Shown: positions 31,200 to 42,384 of the stretch, piece after piece
How positions within the stretch are numbered: the first letter of the stretch is position 1
Layout of the letters: the number at the start of each line of letters is the position of its first letter
Assembly (NCBI GenBank): GCA_036971615.1
Contig: JAYKKR010000006.1
Coordinates: 1,612,001-1,676,000, forward strand
Length of the DNA stretch: 64,000 bases
Reading direction: 5' to 3'
Source of the DNA: Amyloporia xantha
Taxonomy: Eukaryota > Basidiomycota > Agaricomycetes > Polyporales > Adustoporiaceae
Notes under the pieces: generated by a model
Databases searched by the model: none
What the model was told of the DNA's origin: nothing
What the model saw: only the letters and a program-made list of their open reading frames with translations
Translations under genes and position numbers: made by a program

Positions 31200-33761
31200 A
31201 TGGAAGCTTGGGATGATGGCGAAAGTCTTGAATCCTGGGGAGTCCCTTTTGACGGTCCGGTCCCAATCATCGTTCCCAAGTCTCAGCCCGAGGCCCCTGT
31301 TGTACCACCCCTAAAGAAACGCAAGACTCGGTCCAGTGCTAAGAAGCAACGTCTCGCGGAAACCGCGTGTGTGGCGACATGTTACCTAGAGAACATGCCG
31401 CTCGAGATATTGGCGGAGATCCTCTCCCATTCGCCTTCACCTCAGGCCGTATTATCACTGGCTCGATGCAGCAAGTTCTTCTGCAATACGCTAGTCAACA
31501 ATCCGGCTACCGATTTCATATGGCGCCATGCTCGTGCTCGATGCCACCCCGATCCGGTGCCTGATCCTACACCAAACTTTACAGAAGCCTCCTATGCAGC
31601 ATTCCTCTTCGATGGTGGTGAATGCGAGGTACGCTCTGAATCGTCCGTGAGGATTTACCGATCTAATTGTGTACGTATGCAATAGAATTGTGGAAAGAAG
31701 ACACGGGAGCCATACTACTCCTATACTCTTCGAACTCGCCTATGCGACAAGGTATGCAGCTCAGTTGCATACATCATTCACATTGAATTTACCATAGTCA
31801 AAAAGGGTCAATGTATCGTCAACTGGAGGTTTGTGGCGAATTTTGTCCCAGTGGTATAGGGTCTCAATTCCGGATAGAACATCCCATTTGCTAGCTGTGG
31901 ATACAACAGTGCCTACACGTTATAAGGACATAGTGGCGTGGATCCCGCGTGCTGAACCCAAGAGTCGTAAGTGGCTGACGTTATGCAGAGAGGGTCGCTC
32001 ACAATTGTCGCAGTCACCTCATACTTTTCTAACGCTCATGGCAACCGCATTTATGTAAGAAAATCAGACTGGATAGCGGCTGTCGACGCATACAACATGG
32101 TGCAGCTCTCGCCTGCAGATCGTGAGACGTACGTGCATGAAAAACACGTGCTCGCCGCCAGAATACCTGAGATCATGGAAGTAAGCATGAGGGCGAGTCA
32201 CAGACGTGATGGGCTGACATCTCTCCAGCACGCGAAGAAATTGATTGAGTGGCGTGCAAAGAGGAGGACGGCCGCCCGCTCGATCAAGAACCAGAACGAG
32301 TCAAGGTTGGTCTCGTCAACTATTGGTTTGCTTTGGTTCATGGATTGCATCTAGTGCGCGTGGGTTTGCAGCACAGGAAGGTTGGAAAGAATACGACTTA
32401 CGGCGGGCGAAGACTTACAGCGGGTTGCATGGAGCCAAGACCGCTGTGTTGGAAATTGTTACGGCAAACGGTAGGTAGTCATGCTAGATCGGCGCATGGG
32501 CAACATGAGATAATGCTGTTGTAGATTTCGCGTTAATCCGCTCGACAGTCGAAGCGGAAATAGTCGAGCTCAAGGAACGTAAAGAACGCCGTGAGGCTGA
32601 ATCTGCATACCGAAGGCGGCGGGTCGAGGTTGAGAAGCACTATAACCGCTTGAAGTCGGCAGCTGATAAGCAGGTGCTCCCGACGCTCCCAGAATTCCGC
32701 AAACTTTCGATCATGAAGGTTATGCAGGATTCAAAATCCGGCGCAACGAAAGAGCTGAAGAACTCCAAGTTAGTCGCGGAGCTGCTTCAGGATAATTTAG
32801 ACAAGTGGACGCAGAATGCCAGGGCAGAGCTGGCGTTTGTGCTTGGTTTCCCCGGCTGGAAGACGGCGAGCAAGAAGACGCTGCACCCGGTCGACCGGCT
32901 CACGGCTCTTTTCAAGTGTAAGAAGTGTGACAAAGTCCCGAGGAAGCAAGGAGAGGAGCGCAGTCTCAACTTTGCCAAAGTTTGTGAGCACAGATGCCCC
33001 CACTTGGACAAGAAGCATAGAGGCCGAGAGAACTGGAGCGGCCATATGTTTGAGCCTGACACCAAGGTGTGTTCGCTTATCTCCTAATAGACAAACTGTC
33101 ATCGAGCTGATGATCGGCCATGTCAAGGCCATCGACGCTGTCAATCAAATACTGACGTTGTGCGAAACGAGTGCCGAGGATCCAGCTTCGATAGAGACAG
33201 TTCGGGCTCTTGGATCGCGCATCGCATGTTTATCCTGTTCATCACAAATACACATGAGCTTGCAGACTGCGGTATGCACCTTATTGCCTAATGACTTGGT
33301 GTTCAGTGGCGTTGACATTTCTTGAACAGATACGCCACTGCAAACGCCACGAAGAGGTCAAGTTTACTGTTACACCTGAGAACGACGCAGGCTTCCTGAG
33401 CTATGCTAAGCACCCTTTTGAGCTGGGTATCACGGCCCAGCTCCTGGGCAAGTCTGACGACGCCGAAAAGCAAAGGACTCAGAAGGTTTACGGTTGCAGG
33501 CATTGCCCGGCCGTCCGAGTGTCTGGTTCTACGTCAGCCGGCTCCGAGCAAGAAGCAAATGTGTCTAATGACAAGCAGACTGTTGCTGCGAAAGATGCTC
33601 CTCCTCAGACAAAGATGTTCAGCTTTAATGGCCTCAGATCGCATGTGAAAGAGAAGTATGTCCCACATCACACGACCATTTGAGTTTTACTGATGCGGGT
33701 ACTCTGTAGACACGGTATCGCCGAAATTGGTGATGAGGACTTCTACCGTCAGAAGGCATAG
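31200..33761 (+). CDS. F-box domain protein with C-terminal Cys/His region
   Basis: Agaricomycete F-box protein, probably an SCF adaptor. The start at 31200 (MEAWDDGESLESWGVPFDGP) is followed by a basic patch (PLKKRKTRSSAKKQR) that could be a nuclear signal. The F-box is MPLEILAEILSHSP / LSLARCSKFFCNTL. Then come FIWRHARARC and, after a splice, NCGKKTREPYYSYTLRTRLC. The middle part is charged and helical (HAKKLIEWRAKRRTAARSIK, ERKERREAESAYRRRR-like). The C-terminal third has cysteine/histidine pairs (LFKCKKCDKVPRKQ, VCEHRCPHLDKK, YGCRHCPA) that may bind zinc. The last exon ends HGIAEIGDEDFYRQKA at 33761. Internal exon borders are approximate. Confidence 0.7.
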
Positions 33762-34612
33762 GAGATCCCTGTTATTTGCACGAGCTTTGGTTGCGTCGTT
33801 CGCCGTTGTATTTTCTTCTTCTCTGTATTCTCTTGATCGAAAATGTTATTGCTTGCTACCTTTCAGTTGCAGAGCACCCCAGGTTTGCGCTGCAATTCCA
33901 TGTTAGAGTCCCCACGACACGCCTGATAGAGAAATCCAGCCATCAGTCGACGGCGATGCTCGGCACCAGTAAAGATTGTCTTGGCATCCAACTCACTGCT
34001 TCGACCATGTGTATTTTCTGTCACGGGTGCTACTCGGATGCTTCGAACCAGCGAATGCAACCGATATCGACGCTAGAGATCCCGTTCTAGTTTGGATGAT
34101 GCTCTACATGGCCTCGAATGCACGGATTCAAGGAAGCCTTTCGTGCTACTTATATCCCGGAGGCACTTTCCAGTAGGATGTGATCCTTAACTCGTCAATG
34201 CACCTTGTCTGCTTTGCCTTCCTCACTGTACTGACAACAGGTATTGATGTGGTGGCTGCACCCCAGCATCAGAAGGCATGATAGTTGTCGTTGTCGGCAC
34301 CGTTATCATGTGAGTAAACTTCGACGTGTGTTCTCTTTGTACGTGAATTCTGACCCGAAGCATCTGTGTCCAAAAATATTCGCCCCCAGTCCACTACCAG
34401 GCATGCTCTCATGTGCCTGCCCACGAGCTATCAAGTATTCCATTTATCCTCTCTAGGCCTATAGGGAAGCGTGGAAGCGGCGTCATTTCATACCAAAGTC
34501 AGATAGAATGCTGCAGTCGCGGCTTCGGGGAGGGACACTATAAAGCGGGCCGCGGTAGCTTGATCCCGTTTCCCCAGCCCTGCCGACTTGAGCAAGGGTT
34601 ACTGCTGCCATC
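33762..34612. other. Intergenic region
   Basis: No supported gene, repeat or RNA recognised. Confidence 0.5.
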
Positions 34613-37097
34613 ATGGTTGGTCGTCGCTTTGGGGCTCTTGCATTCGCTCTTGCCTGCTGTTCTGACATCAGCGGTGTCATTGGAGGACCCGTCCAAGCAC
34701 CAGTGTTGGTTCTCCCACCCGAAGCTGCGACATACCGTCAGAACACGGTCGACGTGTTTCAGACCAGCTGGCAAGCGTACAAGTGTGTGATTCTGTATCT
34801 CAGTCCCGGACATCTGATATGCATTGCTATGGATGCAGAGAATATGCTTGGGGGCACGACGATTTGAGCCCAGTAAGCATGAGCTATTCCGACGCTTATG
34901 GTGGCTGGGGTGCAAGTATCGTGGACGCCCTTGATACTATAGTACGTGAACGAAGTGTGCTTACAATTTGGATTCATTTAATTTCCTCTGTGTAGTGGCT
35001 CATGGGACTTACGGTATGTCATGTTTTAATCGTGCCAGTCTGGCAGAAGCTCACAACATGAAATTTAAGGACATCTTCGAGGAGGCCGTCAACTTCACCC
35101 TTGCGCTCGACTTCTCAGTCACACCCACAGATGACCAGATCGAGTAAGTGTCTGATCAGAAGATCGCACACACTAATATATGAATGTGCACTTTCCCTTT
35201 GCCGACAGTCTGTTCGAGACGACGATCCGATACGTAGCTGCTGCACTCTGCGCGTACGAGCTCAGTGGCTATAAATATCCTGGGCTCGTCGAACAATCGA
35301 AAGTCCTCGTTGACAAAATGGCCTTTGCATGGGTCGGAGTCAGTCCTGAGAGCAATAGGTTTTCAGGCAAAGGATCTAACAGGGGTCGAAACAGAACAAT
35401 TCCGTCCCATGGGGTTACATGAACTGGAACGAATCCACCCCCGTCACTGGCCAAACGGTAAGCTCGTGTCCCTAATAATTTGTTTTGTATTCATGGCATG
35501 TGTTAGTCAAACATCGCTGAAGCGGGCACGGTTCGTGCAGATTGCGATTACTTATGCGGAGGCTAATGCATTTCCATAGCTGACTATGGAATGGGGGACA
35601 CTTTCGTGAGCGACTGGGTCAAATGTGAGAGATTTGAGAATGGAACTGACTTATTTTCAGCAACTTCACAGGTAACCAGACTTATCGTGAGCTATCTGAA
35701 AAAGCGGTTATCTGGATCGCAAACTTGGTTAGTCTCACATTGTAGCGCCTTCTGCATCGACTGACGCATTCAATAAATTTCAGCCTCCTCCTCTTCCGGC
35801 ATTGCCTGCCCAAGGGATCGACCCCTCCACCGGAGAATTCGTGGGTTCCTACGTGGTAAGGGGCTGGTGTCTGTCAACTCCCATTCCCAATGTTCTCTGA
35901 CTTTTCTGGTGGATAGTCCTGGGGTGGCGGGTCAGACAGCTACTTCGAATATCTCATCAAATGGGCACGTCTTTCCAACACAGACAACAACATCTTTGCC
36001 GATGCCTGGGCGGCGGCTGTTGATTCGTCCATCCAAAACCTCGCTCGGGTAAGGGGCTTGTACATGCAACGCATTCCGCTCGATCTGACAGGTTGCTAGA
36101 CTTCTACAGTGCTCGATTGGCAGTACATGGCGGACTGGGACGATGGTACCATCATTCACATTGGGTCTCATCTAGAATGCTATCTGGCGGGGAATTGGAT
36201 GTTGGGTACGTTTGCTCATGGAACCCCGCACTACCGCCCTAATTCTCACTCAAAGGTGGCAAACTTCTGAATAACGAGACCATTGTGAACTATGGTTTGG
36301 CCCTGATGGAGTCATGCTGGAACACCTATGCGAGCACCGCGTACGTCGCTCTCCTCTCATCGCGCCGAGCTTGAGCTATATTTCCCATCATTTTAATAGA
36401 ACTGGCATCGGCCCCGAGTATTTCGGCTACTTCTCCTCAGACGGCAACTACACAGGCTCGTCGCCCTCTTCTGGGGACATCGCGTTCTACGAGAAGCACG
36501 GGTTCTTCATCTATCCCGGCGAGTCGGACTACTACCTGCGCCCGGAGGTGCTGGAGTCCAACTTCTACGCGTGGCGCGTGACGGGCGACCCGAAGTACGT
36601 CGAGCGCGCCGGGGCGGCGCTGGAGAGCTTCATGTACTATCTCCCAGCGCCGTCGGCGTACGCAGGAATTGACGACGTGGACGCCACGGATTCGGCGTTC
36701 ATTGACGACATGCAGAGCTTCTGGTTCGCGGAAGTGCTCAAGTACCTGTAAGTCGGCCACAGTCTGCTGCTCCCGGATGCTGTTCGGGCTACGGGGTGAA
36801 AGGGTGCTGACATCATGTTCCTCCCAGGTACTTGACGTTCGACGACCCTAACAATATCAGCCTCGACGAATGTGAGTTGACTCTATTTTGTACAATAGCT
36901 TGGGGTTTAATGGCATCGTATCAGATGTCTTCAACACCGAAGCGCACCCCTTCAAGGCCCCACCTGCGAAGGCTGTGTACGGCAGCGGCACTCCGCTGAG
37001 CACAGACCCGTCAGCATTCAAGTCCACGAACGCCCCGTTGCCCGAAGTCAGCCCGGCTCCTGCTGCTGCGCCTAAGCCTGTACCTTCCGGGATGTGA
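34613..37097 (+). CDS. GH47 alpha-1,2-mannosidase
   Basis: Class I alpha-mannosidase that trims alpha-1,2-linked mannose from N-glycans in the ER/Golgi lumen, or is secreted. The N-terminus has a signal-like hydrophobic stretch (FGALAFALACC). The GH47 start signature is spliced: EYAWGHDDLSPVSMSYSDAY, GGWGASIVDALDT, WLMGL. Then come DIFEEAVNFTLALDFSVT, LFETTIRYVAAALCAYELSG, the Gly-rich SWGGGSDSYFEYLIKWA region and the C-terminal VFNTEAHPF, whose threonine coordinates calcium in characterised enzymes. More than ten short introns are present. The tail is Pro/Ala-rich. No membrane anchor other than the N-terminal segment is seen, which fits a secreted fungal enzyme. Confidence 0.92.
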
Positions 37098-37403
37098 GAG
37101 GAGATGACAGAGGGGTATGGTTTACTTTCTTGAGCCCTGGGACAACGATGCTCGTCCAGTCCAATACTTGTCACGCTCACAGAACACTGGAACAATTTGA
37201 CTGTACATCTCATGTTTCGAACGATTGTTGCTGCGAGCGCTGGAGTGCGTTCATTGAATAAGATTAAGTACCCACGACAATAGCTACGTCTTCGGATAAG
37301 TCAATGGGTATAAGAAATGTTTTCGCAGAGCTGCCCGGAGCACATCAGGTACCGCAATCATGGGTGAACACGTAGGCTTGCAAAACACAGATCCTACTGT
37401 CGA
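37098..37403. other. Convergent 3' region of GH47 and SWP1
   Basis: Only shared 3' flank of two convergent genes. Nothing else is seen. Confidence 0.4.
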
Positions 37404-38434
37404 TTATTTTCTACTGACCCTCCATTCAGCCATCTTAGCTAGTGCTTGCTTCCCTGCAAGACCAGTGAATACGCTCAGAATGCCTCCATAAAGGAGCACC
37501 TGACCGAGCTTGAGGTCGACCCAATACCAGAGGAGGAGCACCTCGAAGGTGCCAAGTGTCAAAATGAAGGGAAAGACGTGTGGAGACGTCAAATGCGGGA
37601 CAGTGGGTTTGAGATGAGCCCACTGTGCGATGTGTATCATTATGAGCATAGGCTCCAGTAGTAAATGGGAAGGAGCACGCACGAGACCCAGGAGGACGAA
37701 CCAAGGCCAGAACACGAATGCCGCAAAGAATGCGGACACCGCTTTTGCAGGGATCTTTTGCTCGGGACGGAAGGTGTGTGTGATCTCCGGGAGCGGGTGG
37801 AAGGTTGCCTCGTCCGGGTGCTGCGGAGGCGGCTGCGATTCGGGGACATACAGCTCGAACAGGTCGTAGTTCGCGGGCGAGTGCACGAAGGAGCCGAGTA
37901 GCAAGCTAACTTTTAGAGGGTTGCTTGTGGTCGGTGGGAGGGATGCTGGTGGGCGGGCCATATTCTATGGTAGGAGTGGTCAAATGAGCTAACACCATAC
38001 ATGCCACTGAGCGTGCATATTATACAACGAAGCTTACCAGCTCAAACTTGGCCTTGCCCCCTGCTGTTACCCGGACGGGCTGAATGCCTTCCTCGCCAGA
38101 CACCTCGTCATAGAAACGCAGGAATGTCTGGTGCGGCTGCACGCCCTTGCCTTCCTCCTTCTCGATCACCTGGAATGTCACCTTCAGCACGTCTGCAGGC
38201 CCGAGTGTGAGCGTCGGTGTAGTATTCTGGTCTAGCGATAGCCTTTCGAGCGTCCCATAGTGACCTGTCAGCGCGAAGGTGCACGGATAGATCATGCACT
38301 TACGAGTCGGAATGAAGCTGCGTGGCATCCGGTCCTGTGATCACGAAACGAGGGGATTGAATGGTCAGAGAGGAAGCATGCACTGTTACTGCTGCGAGGA
38401 GGGCGAAGAACCACGAGTGTCTCATAATAAGCAT
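37404..38434 (-). CDS. SWP1: Oligosaccharyltransferase subunit, ribophorin II/Swp1
   Basis: ER-membrane subunit of the complex that transfers the N-glycan to asparagine. The minus-strand start is at 38434 (MLIMRHSW) or 38425 (MRHSW). A signal peptide (WFFALLAAVTVHASS) is followed by LTIQSPRFVITGPD. After an intron the lumenal domain continues LSLDQNTTPTLTLGPADVLK, VTFQVIEKEEGKGVQPHQTF and GKAKFELVSF. The last exon contains PPASLPPTTSNPLKVSLLLG and LFELYVPE, then the characteristic C-terminal membrane region with three hydrophobic spans (FFAAFVFWPWFVLLGLV, VFPFILTLGTFEVLLLWYW and VLLYGGILSVFTGLAG). It ends at 37404 in a basic cytosolic tail. Confidence 0.9.
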
Positions 38435-38554
38435 CGTAAAGTACCCGGGGCCTGCAGTGGTGGTGGTATATTGAGGATGGCCCTGATGGATCGTTTCCCT
38501 GCCACGACGCTCTCATCATAGATGTTGTATAACATAAGTCCCCCTGCATTAAAT

Positions 38555-38640
38555 GGTCTTATAGCTCAGTGGTAGAGCACACGATTGCAGCAGCGTTCTT
38601 GATTATCGTGCGGTCGCGTGTTCGAACCACGCTGGGACCT
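38555..38640 (+). tRNA. tRNA-Cys(GCA) with 14-nt intron
   Basis: The acceptor stem GGTCTTA pairs with TGGGACC using two G-U wobbles. The D-arm is GCTC..GAGC, the anticodon stem CACGA/TCGTG, and the T-arm GCGTG-TTCGAAC-CACGC. The loop reads TT-GCA-G then A, with an intron at 38591-38604 in the canonical position after nucleotide 37. Discriminator U73 agrees with cysteine identity. A T-run (about 38662) downstream may terminate Pol III. The gene sits about 120 bp upstream of the divergently transcribed SWP1. Confidence 0.95.
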
Positions 38641-38784
38641 TGCCGATTTCCTTTCTCACACTTTTTGCTGTTGAATGAGGAGGCTCGCCTCCTCTGTTTG
38701 TGCGGCTTCGTAATTTGCGATGCTACCACAAACTTACAATGATCCCAATCACAGTAAATTCGACTGCCAGGTAACACTGTACAC

Positions 38785-40523
38785 TCAAAAACCTTCCCCG
38801 AGATCGGGTCCATCATCGTCCAGGTCTCCTCCCTCCTGTATCTCCTTAGCAAGTTCCCTCTCGCGCTCTCGAGCACCTTCCGCAGCAGCCAGTTCCTTGC
38901 GATGTGCATTCAATGGGTAACGCATAGCCTATTTCCACCCAGTAAATCACCCGCGTCTTAGCGTACACACAGCAATGGAAACTGACCTTGACGCTCTGGT
39001 TGTGCAACTCCAAGCAGTACGTGATCCGGCGGGTGAACGCGTCGCTGACTTCGGGGCCATAGCCGCCCTTTTGGCCTCCACACTCCATCCAGCCCTTCTC
39101 ATGCACGATTCGACCCTCAATAACGCCGTCCCGGATGGCCTTCCCGACGATGTACTCAGCGTCCTCTTCCGAGTCCAAATGCAGCTTCACACAGATATCC
39201 CGCAGCGAGATCCGCGAGTAAGAGAGCGACAGCCGCCGGATCCCCGTCTTGATCACGTTCTGTCGTAGCCGCACGATCAGCGTGTACGTCTTGTCCTTCT
39301 CGAACTCTGCCGCGTGTTTCGAGAGCGTGGACTGGAACTGGGATAACGAGCCCATCCGCACAGCTGCAGTGTGTTTAGCGCCAGTCTTGTAATTCGCCAT
39401 GCTCAGCACGTACCTTTCACAATGTCGAAGTACCCGCTTAGGGCCTTCTCAAGCACGGGATGTCTGAACAGACTGCGCTCCGGGATCTCTCCCATAAGCA
39501 GGTCCACGACTACCGACAGTTTGTGTACGGCCTGGTAGAAACCTGGTGCTGTTTTCGGTGGCGGCGAGCGCCGGATCGCCTGCTGCAGGTCGTCGTGCGC
39601 GGCGGTGTAGCTTAGCTGTACGGCCTTGATCCGTCCCAGGTAGTAGTGGTACCGCGCGAATTGCGTGTTCGCTGCAGACACGGGAAATGTGGTCTTTGAG
39701 ACAAGCTTGTCCGCCTGGTCATACAGGTTGTACACAATGTAACTCCGCAGAAGACGGTTGATGAGCGACGCTTGCGTCTCATCGTCATGCCGCAGGGACG
39801 CTGTGCGCTGTGCAGCGAGAAACAGGCTGCAGAGCGGGGTAAGTTCGGACTGGATTCTCAAGACGAACTGAAAAACACGCACGGCCGAGCATCCGCAAGG
39901 TCCCCGGCAAGCTCGTATGTCCGTTCCACCGCGTACCAGACCTTGGCGGCGATAGGGTCCATACTACGACGGTTGAGCGCCTGCATCCGCTGCACCGTGT
40001 CATGAGCAAGGTCCATGGCTTGCGTTATACGTGCCAGGAGACGCGATGAGGTGGTACAAAATGAGGAGACGGAAGTACACCTCCGATTCGGGCACGGGTT
40101 CTGGCTGGGAGTGTTTGGGGTGTGTCGATACCGGGGCGGCGTCCACATCCATAGAATGGTCTTGCGGTGGTGCAGCAGGCAGCCATGAGAGCAGGCTCTT
40201 CTTCGCCGGGGAGTCTGCTATGCTTTGTTCAGTCGCGTGAGTGGAGGGCGAACAGATGAACGCGTACCGTGTGTGTAGACTTCCTCGATAGCATCCCGGA
40301 GTACCTTAACGTCAATCTTCTTGCGCAAGGCCGCCAGAGTCCGGAGAACGCGGTGGGTGAAGCGAGGTTCGAGGGTCGACACTGCTCTCTCGATGAGCAC
40401 CACATTGGACTTGATTTCGGCGACGGGGGTGAGCGGGGGCAACTTCTTCTCCTCGCTCTCTCTTGCGTCCTTCTCCTCCTTCATCTTCTCCTCGTCCACG
40501 GGTTTCATTTCGACGTCTGCCAT
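38785..40523 (-). CDS. RPN3: 26S proteasome regulatory subunit Rpn3
   Basis: Lid subunit (PSMD3) of the 19S regulatory particle. The start at 40523 (MADVEMKPVDEEKMKEEKD) leads through VVLIERAVSTLEPRFTHRVL and RKKIDVKVLRDAIEEVY. After several introns come EVYFRLLILYHLIA, DTVQRMQALNRRSMDPIAAK, VWYAVERTYELAGDLADARP joined to LFLAAQRTASLRHDDETQAS, and RSYIVYNLYDQADKLVSKT. The PCI domain follows: YHYYLGRIKAVQLSYTAAHD, LSLSYSRISLRDICVKLHLD, EYIVGKAIRDGVIEGRI. The last exon is a charged helix (RYPLNAHRKELAAAEGARER) ending in an acidic DLDDDGPDLGEGF at 38785. Confidence 0.95.
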
Positions 40524-40854
40524 GGCGTCAACAGCAAAACAGAGAGGTAAGTCGGGAGTAGGCAGTTATTCAAAGTAGACGCGTCTCATGGGTGTACGCG
40601 TATACCGTGCTGTCCTGGAATGGCAACTCGTTCACACGAAGCGCGTGTCCCTCAGTCCCTCACCCTTACAGTGCGGTGGTCATCGCCTGCCCCATCCCAC
40701 AGGATCCTACCTGGGTACAATTTCACTGTTGATCTATCATCCCATTATCCTACATCATCTGAGCCATTGCACTACTGAGAGGGCAGGCCACACTGAACCT
40801 GGACTTCGAAGATTGTACCCGAGCCACTAAGGCCCATTACCGTCATTTACGACC

Positions 40855-42149
40855 ATGCCACCAATACCAAGCACTCTTGACGAGGCAACACTGTCTCTGG
40901 TCGACTCGCTGCGAAGGCGTCAGAAGGATCTCTCTGAATATCAGATACAACGCCTACGGTCATGTACGGGACCTCTTACAGTCCAACAAAGCTTTGCAGC
41001 GGAGCTACGCGAAGACATCGATTCCTTCGCGCGTCAGGTCGAGGTAGGGCATCCTTCATTGGAACAGGAACAACATGAAGACCCTCTGAATAGAGTCTGG
41101 ATGTTGCAGTGGATGATCAAAGGACTGAACGGGACAGGAGAGAGTTGAGGCGGATCGTCGATGAGTTCCGTGCTTCATTGACAAGGTGAACATCTTCCGT
41201 TTGCCTTCTTACCTTGTGTATTTATATAGATGAAGTTTGAAGAAGGACGCGCGAACAGCTCTCCTCACCTCGAAACGAGCTATCGACAGCAAGCAGACGT
41301 CAAACCGGGATGAGCTGCTTCGGTCGTCTACCACCAGAGAAAAGCAGGATTTGAACGAGAAAGTCACGTCAGTTACTCATATTGTTTGCTCTTGCCTCAG
41401 CTAATCAGGCGGTGCCTCAGTGAGGACGCTCTCATGAAAGCGAACAACGATGTCACACAATCTCTGCAACGAACTATCACTCTTATGCAAGGAGAGCTGG
41501 AACGCTCTGTCTTGTCAACGCAACTGCTCGGTAAGCTTGTTACAACGTGGGCCGTAAACCCCATCTTTTCCTTATTGAATATTCGCTTGTCGCAGATTCG
41601 TCCAGTGCTGCTCTGCGTTCGACATCCTCCACTCATGATGTGCTTGACAGCCTGCTTGTCACCTCTAAGCATCTAATAACCGCACTCGAGAAGTCCGATT
41701 GGATGGACCGGCTCCTTATCCTCGCCGGGCTTGTCTTCTTTCTCCTCGTAGTGGGATTCATCCTGAAGCAGCGCCTTGTGGATCGCAGTCTCAGGATAGC
41801 GTTCTGGTGGACACGCTTCATCCCCGACTTCAGCTCAGACGAGGCATTGCTGCGAGTTGAAGAAGGCAAGCACCTCGTTGATAGCATGTCCAGTGTGGTT
41901 GCAAGTGTAGCTACGACCGTGTCGGCGGTTGGAGCTTCGATTACTTCCGTCGCTCCCCTAGCGATGTCTATGAGCGGCGAACTGAGATCCGAATCTCAAT
42001 ATGCGCTTCCCAACGTCCCGCCGACAGCTTCACTGGAAGATAGGGCGGACTGGCTACCCTCTTCTCAGACCGAGGCCGCCTTGTCATCGGACGTGACTCC
42101 AGACCTCATCAGCACACTGGTAGATGTTAGTAGGCATGATGAATTATGA
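40855..42149 (+). CDS. SEC20: Sec20 SNARE for Golgi-to-ER retrieval
   Basis: Qb-SNARE of the ER membrane that, with Ufe1, Use1 and Sec22, receives COPI vesicles from the Golgi. The start MPPIPSTLDEATLSLVDSLR is followed by an N-terminal helical domain, then the SNARE-like helix TEDALMKANNDVTQSLQRTI, LMQGELERSVLSTQLL, DSSSAALRSTSSTHDVLDSL and ALEKSDWMDRLLI. A strong membrane anchor (LAGLVFFLLVVGFIL) precedes a long lumenal tail. The protein ends RHDEL, that is a C-terminal HDEL retrieval signal, a known feature of yeast Sec20. Exons are joined across about three introns, one at AC|gtcagtt just before TEDAL. Confidence 0.9.
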
Positions 42150-42384
42150 TATTGCGGACTGTACTCCATCGTATTAGTAACATGTTTTTTTCTAAAATGG
42201 AAGCTATTTCCGTTCACAATTATCCTGGTGAAAGCTAAACACAGCGGGTAGAAAACACTCGACAAGTGGAATACGACTAAGAGTTATGCATAACGAAGAC
42301 GCGGTCAGAGTCGATAAGCGTAGCGGAGGTGCAGAATGCAGACAAATCATAGGAGACACAGTATCTGGACGGAACATCGCCACT

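Noticed and set aside
39785..40009. Possible break in RPN3 around the ADARP/LFLAA join
   Set aside because: An intron with donor CC|gtgcgt and acceptor ctgcag|CCTG restores the conserved sequence, so the gene is intact.
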